A DNA stretch of 44,854 nt, taken from the NCBI GenBank assembly GCA_023411115.1, contig JAEYPF010000009.1, forward strand, positions 1-44,854, given 5' to 3'. Both the position numbers and the translations under genes were made by a program. The stretch is from Methanobacteriota archaeon (GTDB lineage Archaea > Methanobacteriota > Methanobacteria > Methanobacteriales > Methanobacteriaceae). Position 1 is the stretch's first letter. Every line of letters starts with the position of its first letter. Positions 1-8,715 of the stretch are shown in pieces. The notes below the pieces were generated by a model that was not told the origin of the DNA, did no database searches, and saw only the letters and a program-made list of their open reading frames with translations.

Positions 1-128
1 AATCAGGGTTTGCCAGTTTAACAAAAGCAACTCTTCCTAAAGGTTCAATTGGACCGCTTGAAACTGTAATGTAAGAATAACCTATAATAAGAGCCAATAT
101 AGCCAACGCAACCAAATACCATCTCATA
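1..128 (-). CDS. N-terminal part of a membrane-anchored or secreted protein (cut by window edge)
   Basis: The reading frame starts at an ATG (minus strand, first base 128), preceded by a TAGGAG ribosome site seven bases upstream, and runs off the window. The visible 42 residues start MRWYLVALAILALIIG, a single hydrophobic segment that would serve as a signal peptide or membrane anchor, followed by a more polar stretch (SSGPIEPLGRVAFVKLANPD). No family can be named from so little. The 450 bases upstream contain no gene, so this is probably the first gene of its transcript. Confidence 0.6.
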
Positions 129-575
129 TTTTTACTCCTACATACCTGATGCATTTATATTTTAAACCTGATTTTCTAATTTGAGTTTGTTTGTTGTTTT
201 TTGACGTACTTACACCTGACATAAATTGTATTAAACTGTGAATTCAACTGAATTGAATAATTTAATTTGGATTTTACATTTATAAATGTTTCTACCTTTC
301 ATATTAATTAGTTTAGCATAAGGCCGGAAATAATTCTATTTAATCTAAAAAGCTCTTATTTATAAAGATAATATCTCAAAGTAAATGATTTAATAGAAGA
401 ATATAATTAAAGATATCTTGTGTCTACATCCCTCAAGTTCTGAATTGACAGGATTTATAGTAGGAAAATTAACTATAAACTTATTCAACTCAGTTAATAT
501 GGAATTCCATATGCAGTAATGATGATTATAAGTGTTAATTTAACTTCAAGATTAAAAATAAGTTAATATAATGAA
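129..575. other. AT-rich intergenic region with a 16-bp perfect palindrome
   Basis: No open frame with a ribosome site is visible. The one ordered element is a perfect 16-bp palindrome at 497-512 (ATATGGAATTCCATAT). It lies about 370 bases upstream of the gene leaving at the left edge and about 65 bases past the amidohydrolase stop. It could be a dimeric operator. Nothing else was recognised. Confidence 0.35.
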
Positions 576-1814
576 TTAATTTCGAAGATCTTTTACAATT
601 TTTCCATCTTTCATCACAAGTATTATATTATCTGGATTTCCAAGAGACCTTATATGGGCAATAGGATCCTTTTTGCTGATTATAATGTCTGCTAATTTGC
701 CTTCTTCGACTGTACCAATCTTATGATCATATCCAATGCATTCAGCAGCGATTTTTGTCCCTGCCATAATAGCTTCTTCTGCACTCATACCTACGTCACA
801 TAAAAATCCTAGTTCTTCTAAATTAATCCCATGAGGTACAACACCACAGTCGGTACCCATGGCAATACGAACACCAGCTTTGTATGCTTTTTTTATGTTT
901 TTCTCATGTATGTCGACGATTTCTATGGCTTGTTTTCTACTCCATTCAGGTAAATCACCTGCTTCGGCGAATTTTTTATTATGTTTCATAACCACCAGTG
1001 TCGGTATCAGGTACGTTCCCTGATCAATCATCATCTGGATTGCTTCATCATCTAGATAACTGCCATGCTCTATGGAGTGAATTTTTGCTTTTAAAGCGTT
1101 TTTAATACCTTCAGCCCCATGTCCATGTGCTATTACCTTAATATCACCGTGATATTTCCCTTCTTCAACCATAACTTTTAGTTCATCAACTGTAAATTGG
1201 GTATGTTCCGGACCGTCGTTAACGCTCATTACTCCTCCAGAGACCATAACTTTAATAAAATCTGCTTTTGAGCGTATTATTTCTCGAACTCTTTTACGTA
1301 CTTCATCAACACCGTCACAAAGACTTTCAGGAAGGCCAGGGTAAGAAATTTTAAGATTAAAGCCGGAATCCCTCCAGAAATCAAAATGACCTCCAGTTAT
1401 AGAAAGGGGCATCACACTGATGAACATTCGGGGACCCAATATCAAACCCTGTTCCACTGCCATTTTAACACCGACATCGGCAAGACCTGCATCCCGCACC
1501 GTAGTCACGCCGGCATTAATTGTTTTATTCAGATTTGCGACGCCCTTGTAAAAATACAGGGAAAGGGGATCGTAGATGGTATCTTCATCTTTAAACCCGT
1601 TAGCCATTACATGTACATGGGTATCTATAAATCCGGGTAGAATAAACATTCCACCAGCATCTATTCTTTCAATTTCTTCATCAGGTAGAGAAATTGAATT
1701 TTCTTCGCCAACTGTAACAATTTTATCGTCATTAATTAAAATGGCTGCATTAAGAAGCGGTTCGCCCCCATTACCGTTAATTAAAGTCCCGTTGTGGATA
1801 AGAGAATATGGCAT
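576..1814 (-). CDS. Metal-dependent amidohydrolase family protein (imidazolonepropionase/prolidase-like)
   Basis: This 412-residue protein has the order expected of a binuclear-metal amidohydrolase. A small N-terminal beta domain is followed by the first metal motif DTHVHV (H66, H68), the probable carboxylated lysine in DFIKVMVSGG (K188), the metal histidines in VIAHGHG (H230) and HSIEHGSY (H250), and the catalytic aspartate in MGTDCG (D322). The C-terminus returns to the beta domain (GKLADIIISKKDP). All metal ligands are present, so it should be active, presumably cytoplasmic. The family acts on cyclic amides, dipeptides such as Xaa-Pro/Xaa-Arg, and related compounds, and the substrate cannot be told from sequence. 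It appears monocistronic. The ATG has only a weak upstream site (AGGAC). Confidence 0.85.
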   Translation of the reverse strand: MPYSLIHNGTLINGNGGEPLLNAAILINDDKIVTVGEENSISLPDEEIERIDAGGMFILPGFIDTHVHVMANGFKDEDTIYDPLSLYFYKGVANLNKTINAGVTTVRDAGLADVGVKMAVEQGLILGPRMFISVMPLSITGGHFDFWRDSGFNLKISYPGLPESLCDGVDEVRKRVREIIRSKADFIKVMVSGGVMSVNDGPEHTQFTVDELKVMVEEGKYHGDIKVIAHGHGAEGIKNALKAKIHSIEHGSYLDDEAIQMMIDQGTYLIPTLVVMKHNKKFAEAGDLPEWSRKQAIEIVDIHEKNIKKAYKAGVRIAMGTDCGVVPHGINLEELGFLCDVGMSAEEAIMAGTKIAAECIGYDHKIGTVEEGKLADIIISKKDPIAHIRSLGNPDNIILVMKDGKIVKDLRN

Positions 1815-2033
1815 TTTTTGTAACCGTCCTAAGTTTATACAATTAATATGAACTATGATAGACTTGTATCTTTGCCTTAAATTACATCATTAAATTATTA
1901 TTTTTTAATTAAGTTTAAGTAAAAATTACAGTTTGCTAAATCGTACCATTGAATCTGTATTATGTGGGTTATCAAAATAATAATATAGAATTACCAACAA
2001 ATAATACTACAGTATAGATTGGCTGGTGATTAT

Positions 2034-2714
2034 ATGTTGGATTTGGGGATAAAAAAAAGCAGTAAAGATGAAACTGAAGATTATGACATTAAATATTTAA
2101 GTGATTTAGTTCCTCAAGAGGAAATATCTGGTAAAATTTATGTTGGGGATATGAGGCAAAGGGAAATTAAGAAAAAAGAAATAGATGAGTTTTATGTGAT
2201 AATAACAGATGATGAAACCCGGGTAAAATGGATATGTGGGCTCATTACTTCTTATTATCCCGAAGAAGGCACTATTTATGGCGAAAAAGGTGGAAGAGTT
2301 TATAATTTCATTGACAGTTTAAATCACATAGTTAACAAAACTCGAAGGAGCTTCCAGGATAGTTATTCAGTTGACTTTGAAACATTTAGAAAATCTATCA
2401 ATGATAACATTTCTCGTATTACAGTTAAAGCCATTGCACCGTTAAATCCAAGTGCTAAAGCCGCTAATTTAGAAGTTGTCAGCGTCCAACTTAAGGATAA
2501 ATCGGATAGACAAAGATCATCTACCCTTATAGATATTACCGATGAATATCCTCAACTTCGTATGGCAGTTACCAACCTCATGGACAGAAAAGAAAGAGTT
2601 ACTCCTGAAAACATAGCCAATGAACTTAAATCATTACTGGATAAGGGTGATGTTAAAGAAAGAGAATATGAGCACGGTTTAAAAGAACTTGATAAACTGA
2701 AAAAAGGAGGATAA
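2034..2714 (+). CDS. Uncharacterised protein, probably specific to Methanobacteriales
   Basis: I do not recognise this 226-residue soluble protein. I start it at the ATG at 2034 because GGTGAT lies three bases before it. A TTG five codons upstream overlaps that site and is less likely. The N-terminal 100 residues are mixed alpha/beta with an EEISGKIYVGDM stretch that could be a small beta-barrel. The C-terminal third is helical and strongly charged, ending in EHGLKELDKLKKGG. There is no signal peptide, membrane segment or cysteine pair (a single Cys). It stands alone, followed by more than 400 bases without a gene. Confidence 0.7.
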   Translation: MLDLGIKKSSKDETEDYDIKYLSDLVPQEEISGKIYVGDMRQREIKKKEIDEFYVIITDDETRVKWICGLITSYYPEEGTIYGEKGGRVYNFIDSLNHIVNKTRRSFQDSYSVDFETFRKSINDNISRITVKAIAPLNPSAKAANLEVVSVQLKDKSDRQRSSTLIDITDEYPQLRMAVTNLMDRKERVTPENIANELKSLLDKGDVKEREYEHGLKELDKLKKGG

Positions 2715-3166
2715 TTTTAACAACATTTTTTTAGTTTTAATTGCTAGGTCTATGCTTTTATTTTAAATTCTTTAATGTTATAATATTTTGGGCTCATTAT
2801 TTTATTTTTTATACTTTATAAACGTTTAATAAGCATTTATATAGGTAAACTAATTATATTATTTACCATTTAGAATTTTTTGTATTAAATATGGGCTAAT
2901 ATGAAATTCATAAATTTAAAAGCCTTAGATAAAATACTATTTTAGAATATTTAATTATGAATTCATATGATAAAAAATAATAAGTACAAAAAACAAATTG
3001 TTGGACATAAGCTGGGTATTACAATATAGATTAATGATCATTCATCTAAGGATAATGGGGTATTTATTGCTCAATTTTAAAGGGAAAATAGAGAATTAAA
3101 GGGCAAATTACATTTATTTAACCAAAATGACAATGATAATTATTATTTAATTTGAAAGGTAGAATT
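2715..3166. other. AT-rich gap with TATA box next to a palindrome
   Basis: No gene is seen. At 2837-2844 a TATA-like TTTATATA is followed directly by an imperfect 24-bp inverted repeat, 2844-2867 (arms GGTAAA and TTTACC with inner TAAT/ATTA). This is the arrangement of an archaeal promoter with an overlapping repressor site. The next start codon is about 300 bases downstream, so either the regulator gene at 3167 has a long leader or a short unrecognised transcript starts here. Confidence 0.3.
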
Positions 3167-3976
3167 ATGTCTCAAAATATTTTAAAGCTTTATGAGAAAG
3201 TACGGGATGATTTGAAATTTCTTACAGCTTCTGATGTTAGAACTAAAATTATTATAGTTTTAAATAACGGATTAAAAAGCTTAAGTGATCTTAAGGAAGA
3301 AACTAACCTGAATTCATCCACAATTTTACATGGAATGAATCAGCTAGAGGAAAAAAATTTAATACTTAAACAATCAGGGGGTTATTCCTTATCTCAAACT
3401 GGAAAAATCGTCGCACTTAATCTGATAAGCCTTATAAAAGCTTCTACATCCCTTGGGGAGCTTGAAAAAATATTTTTAAAACATGAAATAGGGGCAATCC
3501 CTGAATATTTACTTGAAAACATTGGAAGTTTAAAAAATTCCATTGTGGTGGAATCTACGCCTACAGATGTCATGAAACCACATACCGTTCATGCAGAACT
3601 TTTATCAAAGGCCAAGGAAATTAAATATATATCTTCAGTTCTCCTTCCTCAAAAAATAGAGATGTTTGAGGAATTACTGGAAAATAGTTCTCTGCAACTC
3701 ATGGTAACACCTGAAATACTGGATAAATGGATTGAAATAAAGGGTAGAGAAAATCTAAAAAAGGCACTTGAAGAAAAAGATTTTAAATTATGGGAGATAG
3801 ATGATGCAAAAATGTCTTTTACAGTATCAGATAAATTCATTGCACTTGGACTATTTTCAACTGATGGAATATACGATCTTCATAAATACTTAATAGGCGA
3901 AGATGATGAAGCAATTAAATGGGGCAATTGCCTGTTTAATCATTATTTAAAGAGGGCTAAAGAAGTTAAACTGTAA
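3167..3976 (+). CDS. Winged-helix transcriptional regulator, FilR1/DUF1724 type
   Basis: This 269-residue protein has an N-terminal winged helix-turn-helix at about residues 25-80 (KIIIVLNNGLKSLSDL, then TNLNSSTILHGMNQLEEKNLI), followed by a middle/C-terminal domain of about 170 residues. The layout matches the methanogen regulators with a FilR1 middle domain, which often occur in many copies in Methanobacteriales and Methanosarcinales. The ATG at 3167 has AAAGGTAG upstream; a TTG five codons earlier overlaps that site. A receiver-kinase gene begins 55 bases after the stop in the same direction, so the two may be co-transcribed and form one sensory unit. The ligand and target genes are unknown. 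Confidence 0.8.
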   Translation: MSQNILKLYEKVRDDLKFLTASDVRTKIIIVLNNGLKSLSDLKEETNLNSSTILHGMNQLEEKNLILKQSGGYSLSQTGKIVALNLISLIKASTSLGELEKIFLKHEIGAIPEYLLENIGSLKNSIVVESTPTDVMKPHTVHAELLSKAKEIKYISSVLLPQKIEMFEELLENSSLQLMVTPEILDKWIEIKGRENLKKALEEKDFKLWEIDDAKMSFTVSDKFIALGLFSTDGIYDLHKYLIGEDDEAIKWGNCLFNHYLKRAKEVKL

Positions 3977-4031
3977 TCAGTGGATTATGGTGTAATAATT
4001 AATTTATTAAATCATCGGAGTGTATTATTAG

Positions 4032-5174
4032 ATGACTAAGCTCACCAGGATTTTGATTATAGAGGATAATTTTAGAGACGTCAGGCTGATACAGGAAATG
4101 CTTAATGAAGTTCCTTCATTTGATTTTGAGTTTGAATATGTAGAACGTCTTGATAAAGGATTGGATCTCCTTAAAAAGGATAAATTTGATGTACTATTAC
4201 TTGATCTTAATCTACCTGACTCTTCTGGAATTGAAACTTTCATTAAAGCATATAATAATGCATCACACTCGCCTATTGTTATATTGAGTGGTGCAGCAGA
4301 TGAAGAAACGGCAATAGATGCTGTACATGAAGGGGCTCAGGATTATTTAATGAAAGGAGAGGTTGATGGTAAATTACTGGCACGCTCTATATTTTATGCA
4401 ATCGAACGTAAACAGATAGAGGAAGAACTGGTAAAACATAAGGATCACCTGGAAGAACTGGTTGAAAAGCGTACTCTTGGACTAAAAGAAGCAAATAAGC
4501 AGCTTAGAATAGAGATTAATGAACGTAAACAGGCAGAAGAAGAAATCAGGGCCTCTCTTGAAGAAAAAAAGATACTTCTCGATGAAATTCAGAATCGAAT
4601 TCAAAACAGTCTGCAAACCATAATAAGTATAATAGATAGTGAATATTTCCAGAATGGATGTAAGAATCCAGATGAATTTAATCAGGAAATTCAAAACCGT
4701 GCAAAAGCAGTTGAATTAATTAATGAAAAGCTTTGTCAGTCAGAAGATTTTGCAATGATTGATTTTGCAAATTATATTGTAGATCTGACAGACTATCTGT
4801 TTGATTTTTATTCAATTAATCCTGATTTAATTAATTTGAGTATGGATATTGAAGGCATACCTCTCGATATTGATGTCGCCATCCCGTGCGGCCTTATTAT
4901 TAATGAACTTGTTACAAATTCACTTAAACACGCATTTCCCATAACTGAAACTAATAAATTCGCAGACACTGGAGAAATACAGATTAAATTTCATTCAAAT
5001 GACAAAAAAACCATGTTGACCGTGGCTGACAATGGAATTGGGTTTCCAAAGAATTTTGAACTTGGATATGCAGAAACTTCTGGTCTGAGGCTCGTAAATA
5101 AACTAGTAAAACAGCTTAATGGGGAAATTGAGCTTAATATTAACGATGGGACAGAATTCAAAATTACTTTTTAA
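4032..5174 (+). CDS. Receiver domain/histidine kinase hybrid with degenerate HisKA_2 histidine
   Basis: The 380-residue protein starts with a response-regulator receiver (residues 1-125, phosphoacceptor D58 in LLLDLNLPD, K108 in YLMKG). A charged coiled coil follows at about 126-178, then a HisKA_2-like helix and an HATPase domain with N-box NELVTNSLKH (about 291-300), DNGIG (333-337) and GLRLVNKLV. In the dimerisation helix the usual EIHHRVKNNLQ reads EIQNRIQNSLQ (185-195), so both histidines and the lysine are replaced. The ATP-binding part looks intact. There is no membrane segment, so it is cytoplasmic. It may work as a phospho-signal receiver that does not autophosphorylate in the normal way, or as a partner of another kinase. 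GGAGTG lies before the ATG. Confidence 0.9.
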   Translation: MTKLTRILIIEDNFRDVRLIQEMLNEVPSFDFEFEYVERLDKGLDLLKKDKFDVLLLDLNLPDSSGIETFIKAYNNASHSPIVILSGAADEETAIDAVHEGAQDYLMKGEVDGKLLARSIFYAIERKQIEEELVKHKDHLEELVEKRTLGLKEANKQLRIEINERKQAEEEIRASLEEKKILLDEIQNRIQNSLQTIISIIDSEYFQNGCKNPDEFNQEIQNRAKAVELINEKLCQSEDFAMIDFANYIVDLTDYLFDFYSINPDLINLSMDIEGIPLDIDVAIPCGLIINELVTNSLKHAFPITETNKFADTGEIQIKFHSNDKKTMLTVADNGIGFPKNFELGYAETSGLRLVNKLVKQLNGEIELNINDGTEFKITF

Positions 5175-5308
5175 ATGAAAACACTGATTTCTTTAAAAAT
5201 AACAATTTAATTTTCTTTTTTAGCAGGTAGAATTTACTTCACTGTAATAGTTCTTATTTTTAAATATTGAATTATGATGGGATTGATTTTCTAAAATAAA
5301 CTAGAAAA

Positions 5309-5318
5309 ATATATTAAG
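5309..5318 (+). promoter_or_regulatory. TATA-like promoter element of the first DUF5518 gene
   Basis: ATATATTAAG, preceded by an AGAAAA stretch, lies about 60 bases before the start. Very similar blocks precede the fourth and fifth copies of the array (6909-6916 and 7566-7574) at 50-55 bases from their starts, which argues for one recurring promoter. Confidence 0.45.
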
Positions 5319-5372
5319 TAACATTAATAAAAATATTATAATAAGTAATAAATTTGGGAGGTTAAAATTATG

Positions 5373-5720
5373 ATGGTTAACTGGAGAGCAGTTATTATTG
5401 GGGCTATTATAGCCGTAGTACTTGCAATAATTTTCAGTTTTGTTTCTGTCATTTATGGTCCAATGATAGCAGTGTTAATAGCAGGTATAGTAGTTGGATT
5501 CATGGTTGATACAGATATAGTAACCGGAGCAGTCCACGGAGGAGTAGCAGGCCTTATAGGTGGAATAATAGCATTAATATTGGGATTGTTGGGTGTTTCT
5601 GTTGGAGGATTAGCAGCTTCAGCAATAGGCGTAGTCCTGATAATTGCATGGATAATTGATATCATTATAGGTGCAATCGGCGGTATTATAGGTTCTGCAA
5701 TAACTGGAAGAAGGATGTAA
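5373..5720 (+). CDS. DUF5518 small multi-pass membrane protein, copy 1 of 6
   Basis: This 115-residue, very hydrophobic, glycine-rich protein starts MVNWRAVIIG and has about four predicted membrane helices. Between helices 2 and 3 lies the family motif, here DTDIVTGAVHGGVAG. The start is either of two adjacent ATGs (5370 or 5373) behind a GGGAGGT site. The second matches the MxNWK start shared by its neighbours. It opens a run of six same-strand paralogs, and a TATA-like element upstream makes it the head of its own transcript. The function of DUF5518 is unknown. A structural membrane role or transport of a small solute is possible but is only inference. Confidence 0.8.
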   Translation: MVNWRAVIIGAIIAVVLAIIFSFVSVIYGPMIAVLIAGIVVGFMVDTDIVTGAVHGGVAGLIGGIIALILGLLGVSVGGLAASAIGVVLIIAWIIDIIIGAIGGIIGSAITGRRM

Positions 5721-5840
5721 CCAAATCCTCTTTTTTTCTTTTTGATCTTTAATAAAATCTTATTTTAATTAATTGAGAGAGCTTACCTTTTTATATGTGG
5801 CAGTCTAATTACAATTATTCTAAATCATTTGAGGAATAAC

Positions 5841-6173
5841 ATGATCAACTGGAAGATGGTAATTACCGGTTTTATCATTGCAGTGGTAATTACTTTAATT
5901 TTAAATCAAATCATTGGTGAATTTGCCTCATACATAGGCGTGCTATTGGCGGGCATAGTTGTAGGATACATGGTTAACCGTGATTCTAGAAATGGGGCTA
6001 TTCATGGAGGATTAATTGGAATCATTGGGGGAATAGTTGCCCTAATTATTATAATAATAGTGGGAGGGGCGCCCTATTTAATTGGAACATTTGGTATCAT
6101 TACAATAGGGGCGATAATTGCTGACACTATTTTAGGTGCAATTGGCGGTTTCATTGGGTCAAGGATAGCGTAA
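5841..6173 (+). CDS. DUF5518 small membrane protein, copy 2 of 6
   Basis: The 110-residue protein starts MINWKMVITG, with a GAGG site six bases before the ATG. It has about four glycine-rich hydrophobic helices, and its loop motif reads NRDSRNGAIHGG where other copies have GDYINGAIHG. It is the shortest copy and lacks the acidic tail seen in copies 3-5. TTTTTATATG about 50 bases upstream is a probable TATA box, so it seems to be transcribed from its own promoter and not only by readthrough from copy 1, which ends 120 bases earlier. Confidence 0.78.
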   Translation: MINWKMVITGFIIAVVITLILNQIIGEFASYIGVLLAGIVVGYMVNRDSRNGAIHGGLIGIIGGIVALIIIIIVGGAPYLIGTFGIITIGAIIADTILGAIGGFIGSRIA

Positions 6174-6263
6174 TGATTTAATTTCATCTATTAAAAATAT
6201 TTAAGTATGTAATTTAAAAAACACGAAAAATACAATGATTTAAGATAATAACTGGTGAAGCAA

Positions 6264-6674
6264 ATGATCAACTGGAAAACTATAATTATTGGTATTATTT
6301 TAGCGGTAATACTGTCTAAACTCTTTGGAATTGTTGGATTATTCATTGGGGCTTCTGCTGGATTGGCAGGAAGTTTCATTGGGCAGGTTATTGGTTTTGT
6401 TCTGGCATCTTTATATGTTGGTTATGCTGTTGGCGGAGACTACATAAACGGTGCAGTACATGGGGCACTTGTGGGTGTTATTGGCGGCATATTTGTCGGC
6501 ATATTGTCTATAATTATTGCAGGAATTACATTTGGAACTTTTGAAGTAACAACAGCTCTAATAATAGGTATAGTCCTTGGTGCAATATTTGACTGCGTTA
6601 TTGGAGCAATAAGCGCTGCCGTAGGTGCTATTATGAAAGGCAGCGGCTTGGAAGAAGAACAACCTGCAGCATAA
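6264..6674 (+). CDS. DUF5518 small membrane protein, copy 3 of 6
   Basis: The 136-residue protein starts MINWKTIIIG, with GGTGA before the ATG. It has the full loop motif GDYINGAVHGALVGVIGG between helices 2 and 3 and ends in a short charged tail (KGSGLEEEQPAA). Compared with copy 4 it carries an insertion of about 15 residues after helix 1 (SAGLAGSFIGQVIG). A TATA-like AAAATATTTAAG lies about 65 bases upstream. The charged tail, shared with copies 4 and 5, probably lies on the cytoplasmic side. Confidence 0.78.
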   Translation: MINWKTIIIGIILAVILSKLFGIVGLFIGASAGLAGSFIGQVIGFVLASLYVGYAVGGDYINGAVHGALVGVIGGIFVGILSIIIAGITFGTFEVTTALIIGIVLGAIFDCVIGAISAAVGAIMKGSGLEEEQPAA

Positions 6675-6908
6675 TGTGAGTTCTAAATTGCATCTTTTTT
6701 TATTTTATTTATTTTTATGAATTAAATGTTAAATAAAGGACTAAAAATTATATCATTAAATGATAGTTTCTATACTAAGTACGAAAGTTATTTTAATAGA
6801 TATTGGGATTGAATTTGATATAATACGGCTAATTTTAGAATTTTATATGTATATATCTTGCTAATTGGCTGTAAAGGGGCATTAACCTTAAAAAACTAAA
6901 AAGAAAAG

Positions 6909-6916
6909 TATATTAG
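6909..6916 (+). promoter_or_regulatory. TATA-like promoter element of DUF5518 copy 4
   Basis: The block AGAAAAGTATATTAG followed by ACATATCC resembles the block before copy 5 (AGAAAATTATATTAAG, then ACATATCC) at nearly the same distance from the start codon. The match includes both the TATA region and a downstream hexamer. Confidence 0.45.
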
Positions 6917-6961
6917 CAATGTGGACATATCCAGCATTATAATTTAAAAGGAGGTGGAAAA

Positions 6962-7342
6962 ATGGTTAACTGGAAAGCCGTAATTATTGGTTTCATTCTA
7001 GCGATAGTATTAGCTATAATTCTTGGAGCAGTAGCAGGACAATGGGGTGCATACATAGGATACCTTTTAGCAACTGTATACGTTGGTTACACTGTTGGCG
7101 GAGATTATATCAATGGCGCAATCCATGGGGCACTTGTTGGTGTCATTGGAGGTATAATCGGATTCATTTTAACATTAATACTTGGAGCTGTCATTGGAGG
7201 TGCAATTGGTCTTACAATATTAGGTCTAGGGCTCATAATGTCCATAGTTTACATAGTTGTCTATGCAATTATTGGAGCTATAGGTGGAGTCATAGGAGTC
7301 CTTATTAAAGGATCAAGCGCATCAGAAGAAAGTGCAGCGTAA
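6962..7342 (+). CDS. DUF5518 small membrane protein, copy 4 of 6
   Basis: The 126-residue protein starts MVNWKAVIIG behind a very strong GGAGGTG site. It contains GDYINGAIHGALVGVIGG, the clearest form of the family loop, and ends KGSSASEESAA. It is the copy closest to copy 3 in sequence, suggesting a fairly recent duplication. The frame is intact, with four hydrophobic helices and one polar loop. No enzyme motif is present. Confidence 0.8.
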   Translation: MVNWKAVIIGFILAIVLAIILGAVAGQWGAYIGYLLATVYVGYTVGGDYINGAIHGALVGVIGGIIGFILTLILGAVIGGAIGLTILGLGLIMSIVYIVVYAIIGAIGGVIGVLIKGSSASEESAA

Positions 7343-7620
7343 CATTGATAAACATTGATTTCATTTTTAAATTCCATTATTTTTTTATTTTAAAGATAAT
7401 TATGAATATTAACTGTTCAATTCCTTTATTATTTAATATCTAAATTATAATTACTATTTTAACTCCATAAAATTATAAAATTCATATTAAACTATTTTTA
7501 ATGTCCTATTAGGGTTGCGGCCGTATATTCAAGCTCAGTGAATTTTTCATAATTATAAAGAAAATTATATTAAGTAATAATAACATATCCGAACATAGAT
7601 AACTTAAAATGGGTGAAATA
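7343..7620. other. Intergenic region with TATA-like element of DUF5518 copy 5
   Basis: AT-rich, with no open frame bearing a ribosome site. The block at 7560-7590 (AAAATTATATTAAG, then ACATATCC) repeats the promoter of copy 4. Nothing else was recognised. Confidence 0.4.
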
Positions 7621-8001
7621 ATGGTTAAAATAAGAGCAGCACCCATGATAATTGGGATAATACTTTCAACAGCGCTGGCAATACTTTTTAAAATGATAGC
7701 TGGAGTATGGGGCGAATATATGGGATTACTTTTGGCAACCATATATGTAGGCTATTCCATTAGTGGAGAATATAAAAATGGCGCAGTTTATGGTTTGCTG
7801 GTTGGTATTATTGGGGGAATAATAGTTGGAATTCTTACTATTATGGGTTTTAAAGTGTTATTGGTGGCAGCAGGAACAGCAGCTGGACCGGACATTTTAA
7901 TTGAACTGATTATTATCTGGGCTGTTATCGGAGCAATTGGCGGAACCATAGGGGTCATTATTAAAGGATTGGGTTCATCAGAAGAAAAACATGTTGTATA
8001 A
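7621..8001 (+). CDS. DUF5518-like small membrane protein, copy 5 of 6 (diverged)
   Basis: The 126-residue protein starts MVKIRAAPMIIG, with GGGTGA just before the ATG at 7621. An in-frame ATG four codons upstream overlaps that site. The conserved tryptophan of the MxNWK start is lost, and the loop reads SGEYKNGAVYGLLVGIIGG, with Tyr replacing the family's His. The C-terminal tail (KGLGSSEEKHVV) resembles copies 3 and 4. Divergence at the two most conserved spots suggests changed function. Confidence 0.72.
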   Translation: MVKIRAAPMIIGIILSTALAILFKMIAGVWGEYMGLLLATIYVGYSISGEYKNGAVYGLLVGIIGGIIVGILTIMGFKVLLVAAGTAAGPDILIELIIIWAVIGAIGGTIGVIIKGLGSSEEKHVV

Positions 8002-8236
8002 TTAATTTGGCAGTAAAGGATGGTTAACTTAAAAATATCCTTAATTTTCTTATTTTTTAATTCAAATACTTTTTATGTAGTTAATTTGTTAACTGCATTA
8101 TTTTTTAATGTTTTAAAAGTATCGGCGATTTTAATTACGATCTCTTTGTAAATATGGGGCCTGTTTCACTGAACTGAATAAGTATTTTAGGGATTAATGA
8201 TATAATGCATACTGACTCAGGATTGAGGTGATAAAA

Positions 8237-8656
8237 ATGACAGATTGGATAGCTATTGGAATCGGCGGATTAGTAAATGCAGTTTTAACCGTTGTTCTGG
8301 CCCTGGTATTTTTCCCATTGTTCTTTTTGGGGCCAATAATAGGCGGTTTCGTGACTGTATATTTAATGCGGGACGAATATGAAAGTGGTTTAATAAATGG
8401 CGCTTTAGCTGGGGCTGTAGGTGGCCTTATAATTGGAATTCTATCATTATTTGGCATAGGCGTCATAGCTGCCCTAATAGCAATTATAGCATCAGGAATT
8501 GGACTTGCAGTAGGTGCAGTAGGTGCTTTAATAGTAATTTTCTTTACAATCCTCGCAATGCTCATATGTGGGGTTCTTTCTGCTATTGGTGGAGCTATAG
8601 GAGAATACGTACAATCAGCAGGTAAAAGTGAATATAGGGATTATTATGAGGATTAA
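8237..8656 (+). CDS. DUF5518-like small membrane protein, copy 6 of 6 (diverged)
   Basis: The 139-residue protein starts MTDWIAIGIGG behind GAGGTGAT. It has four to five hydrophobic glycine/alanine/isoleucine-rich helices, with loop RDEYESGLINGALAGAVGG in place of the GDYINGAIHG form. It ends in a polar tyrosine-rich tail (SEYRDYYED). It is the most distant member of the array. The 3' neighbour runs in the opposite direction, so the array ends here. Confidence 0.72.
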   Translation: MTDWIAIGIGGLVNAVLTVVLALVFFPLFFLGPIIGGFVTVYLMRDEYESGLINGALAGAVGGLIIGILSLFGIGVIAALIAIIASGIGLAVGAVGALIVIFFTILAMLICGVLSAIGGAIGEYVQSAGKSEYRDYYED

Positions 8657-8715
8657 ATTAAATATTTAAATCCCTATTTTTTTATTGAATTAGAAAATAA
8701 GTGTTTAATTGATAA

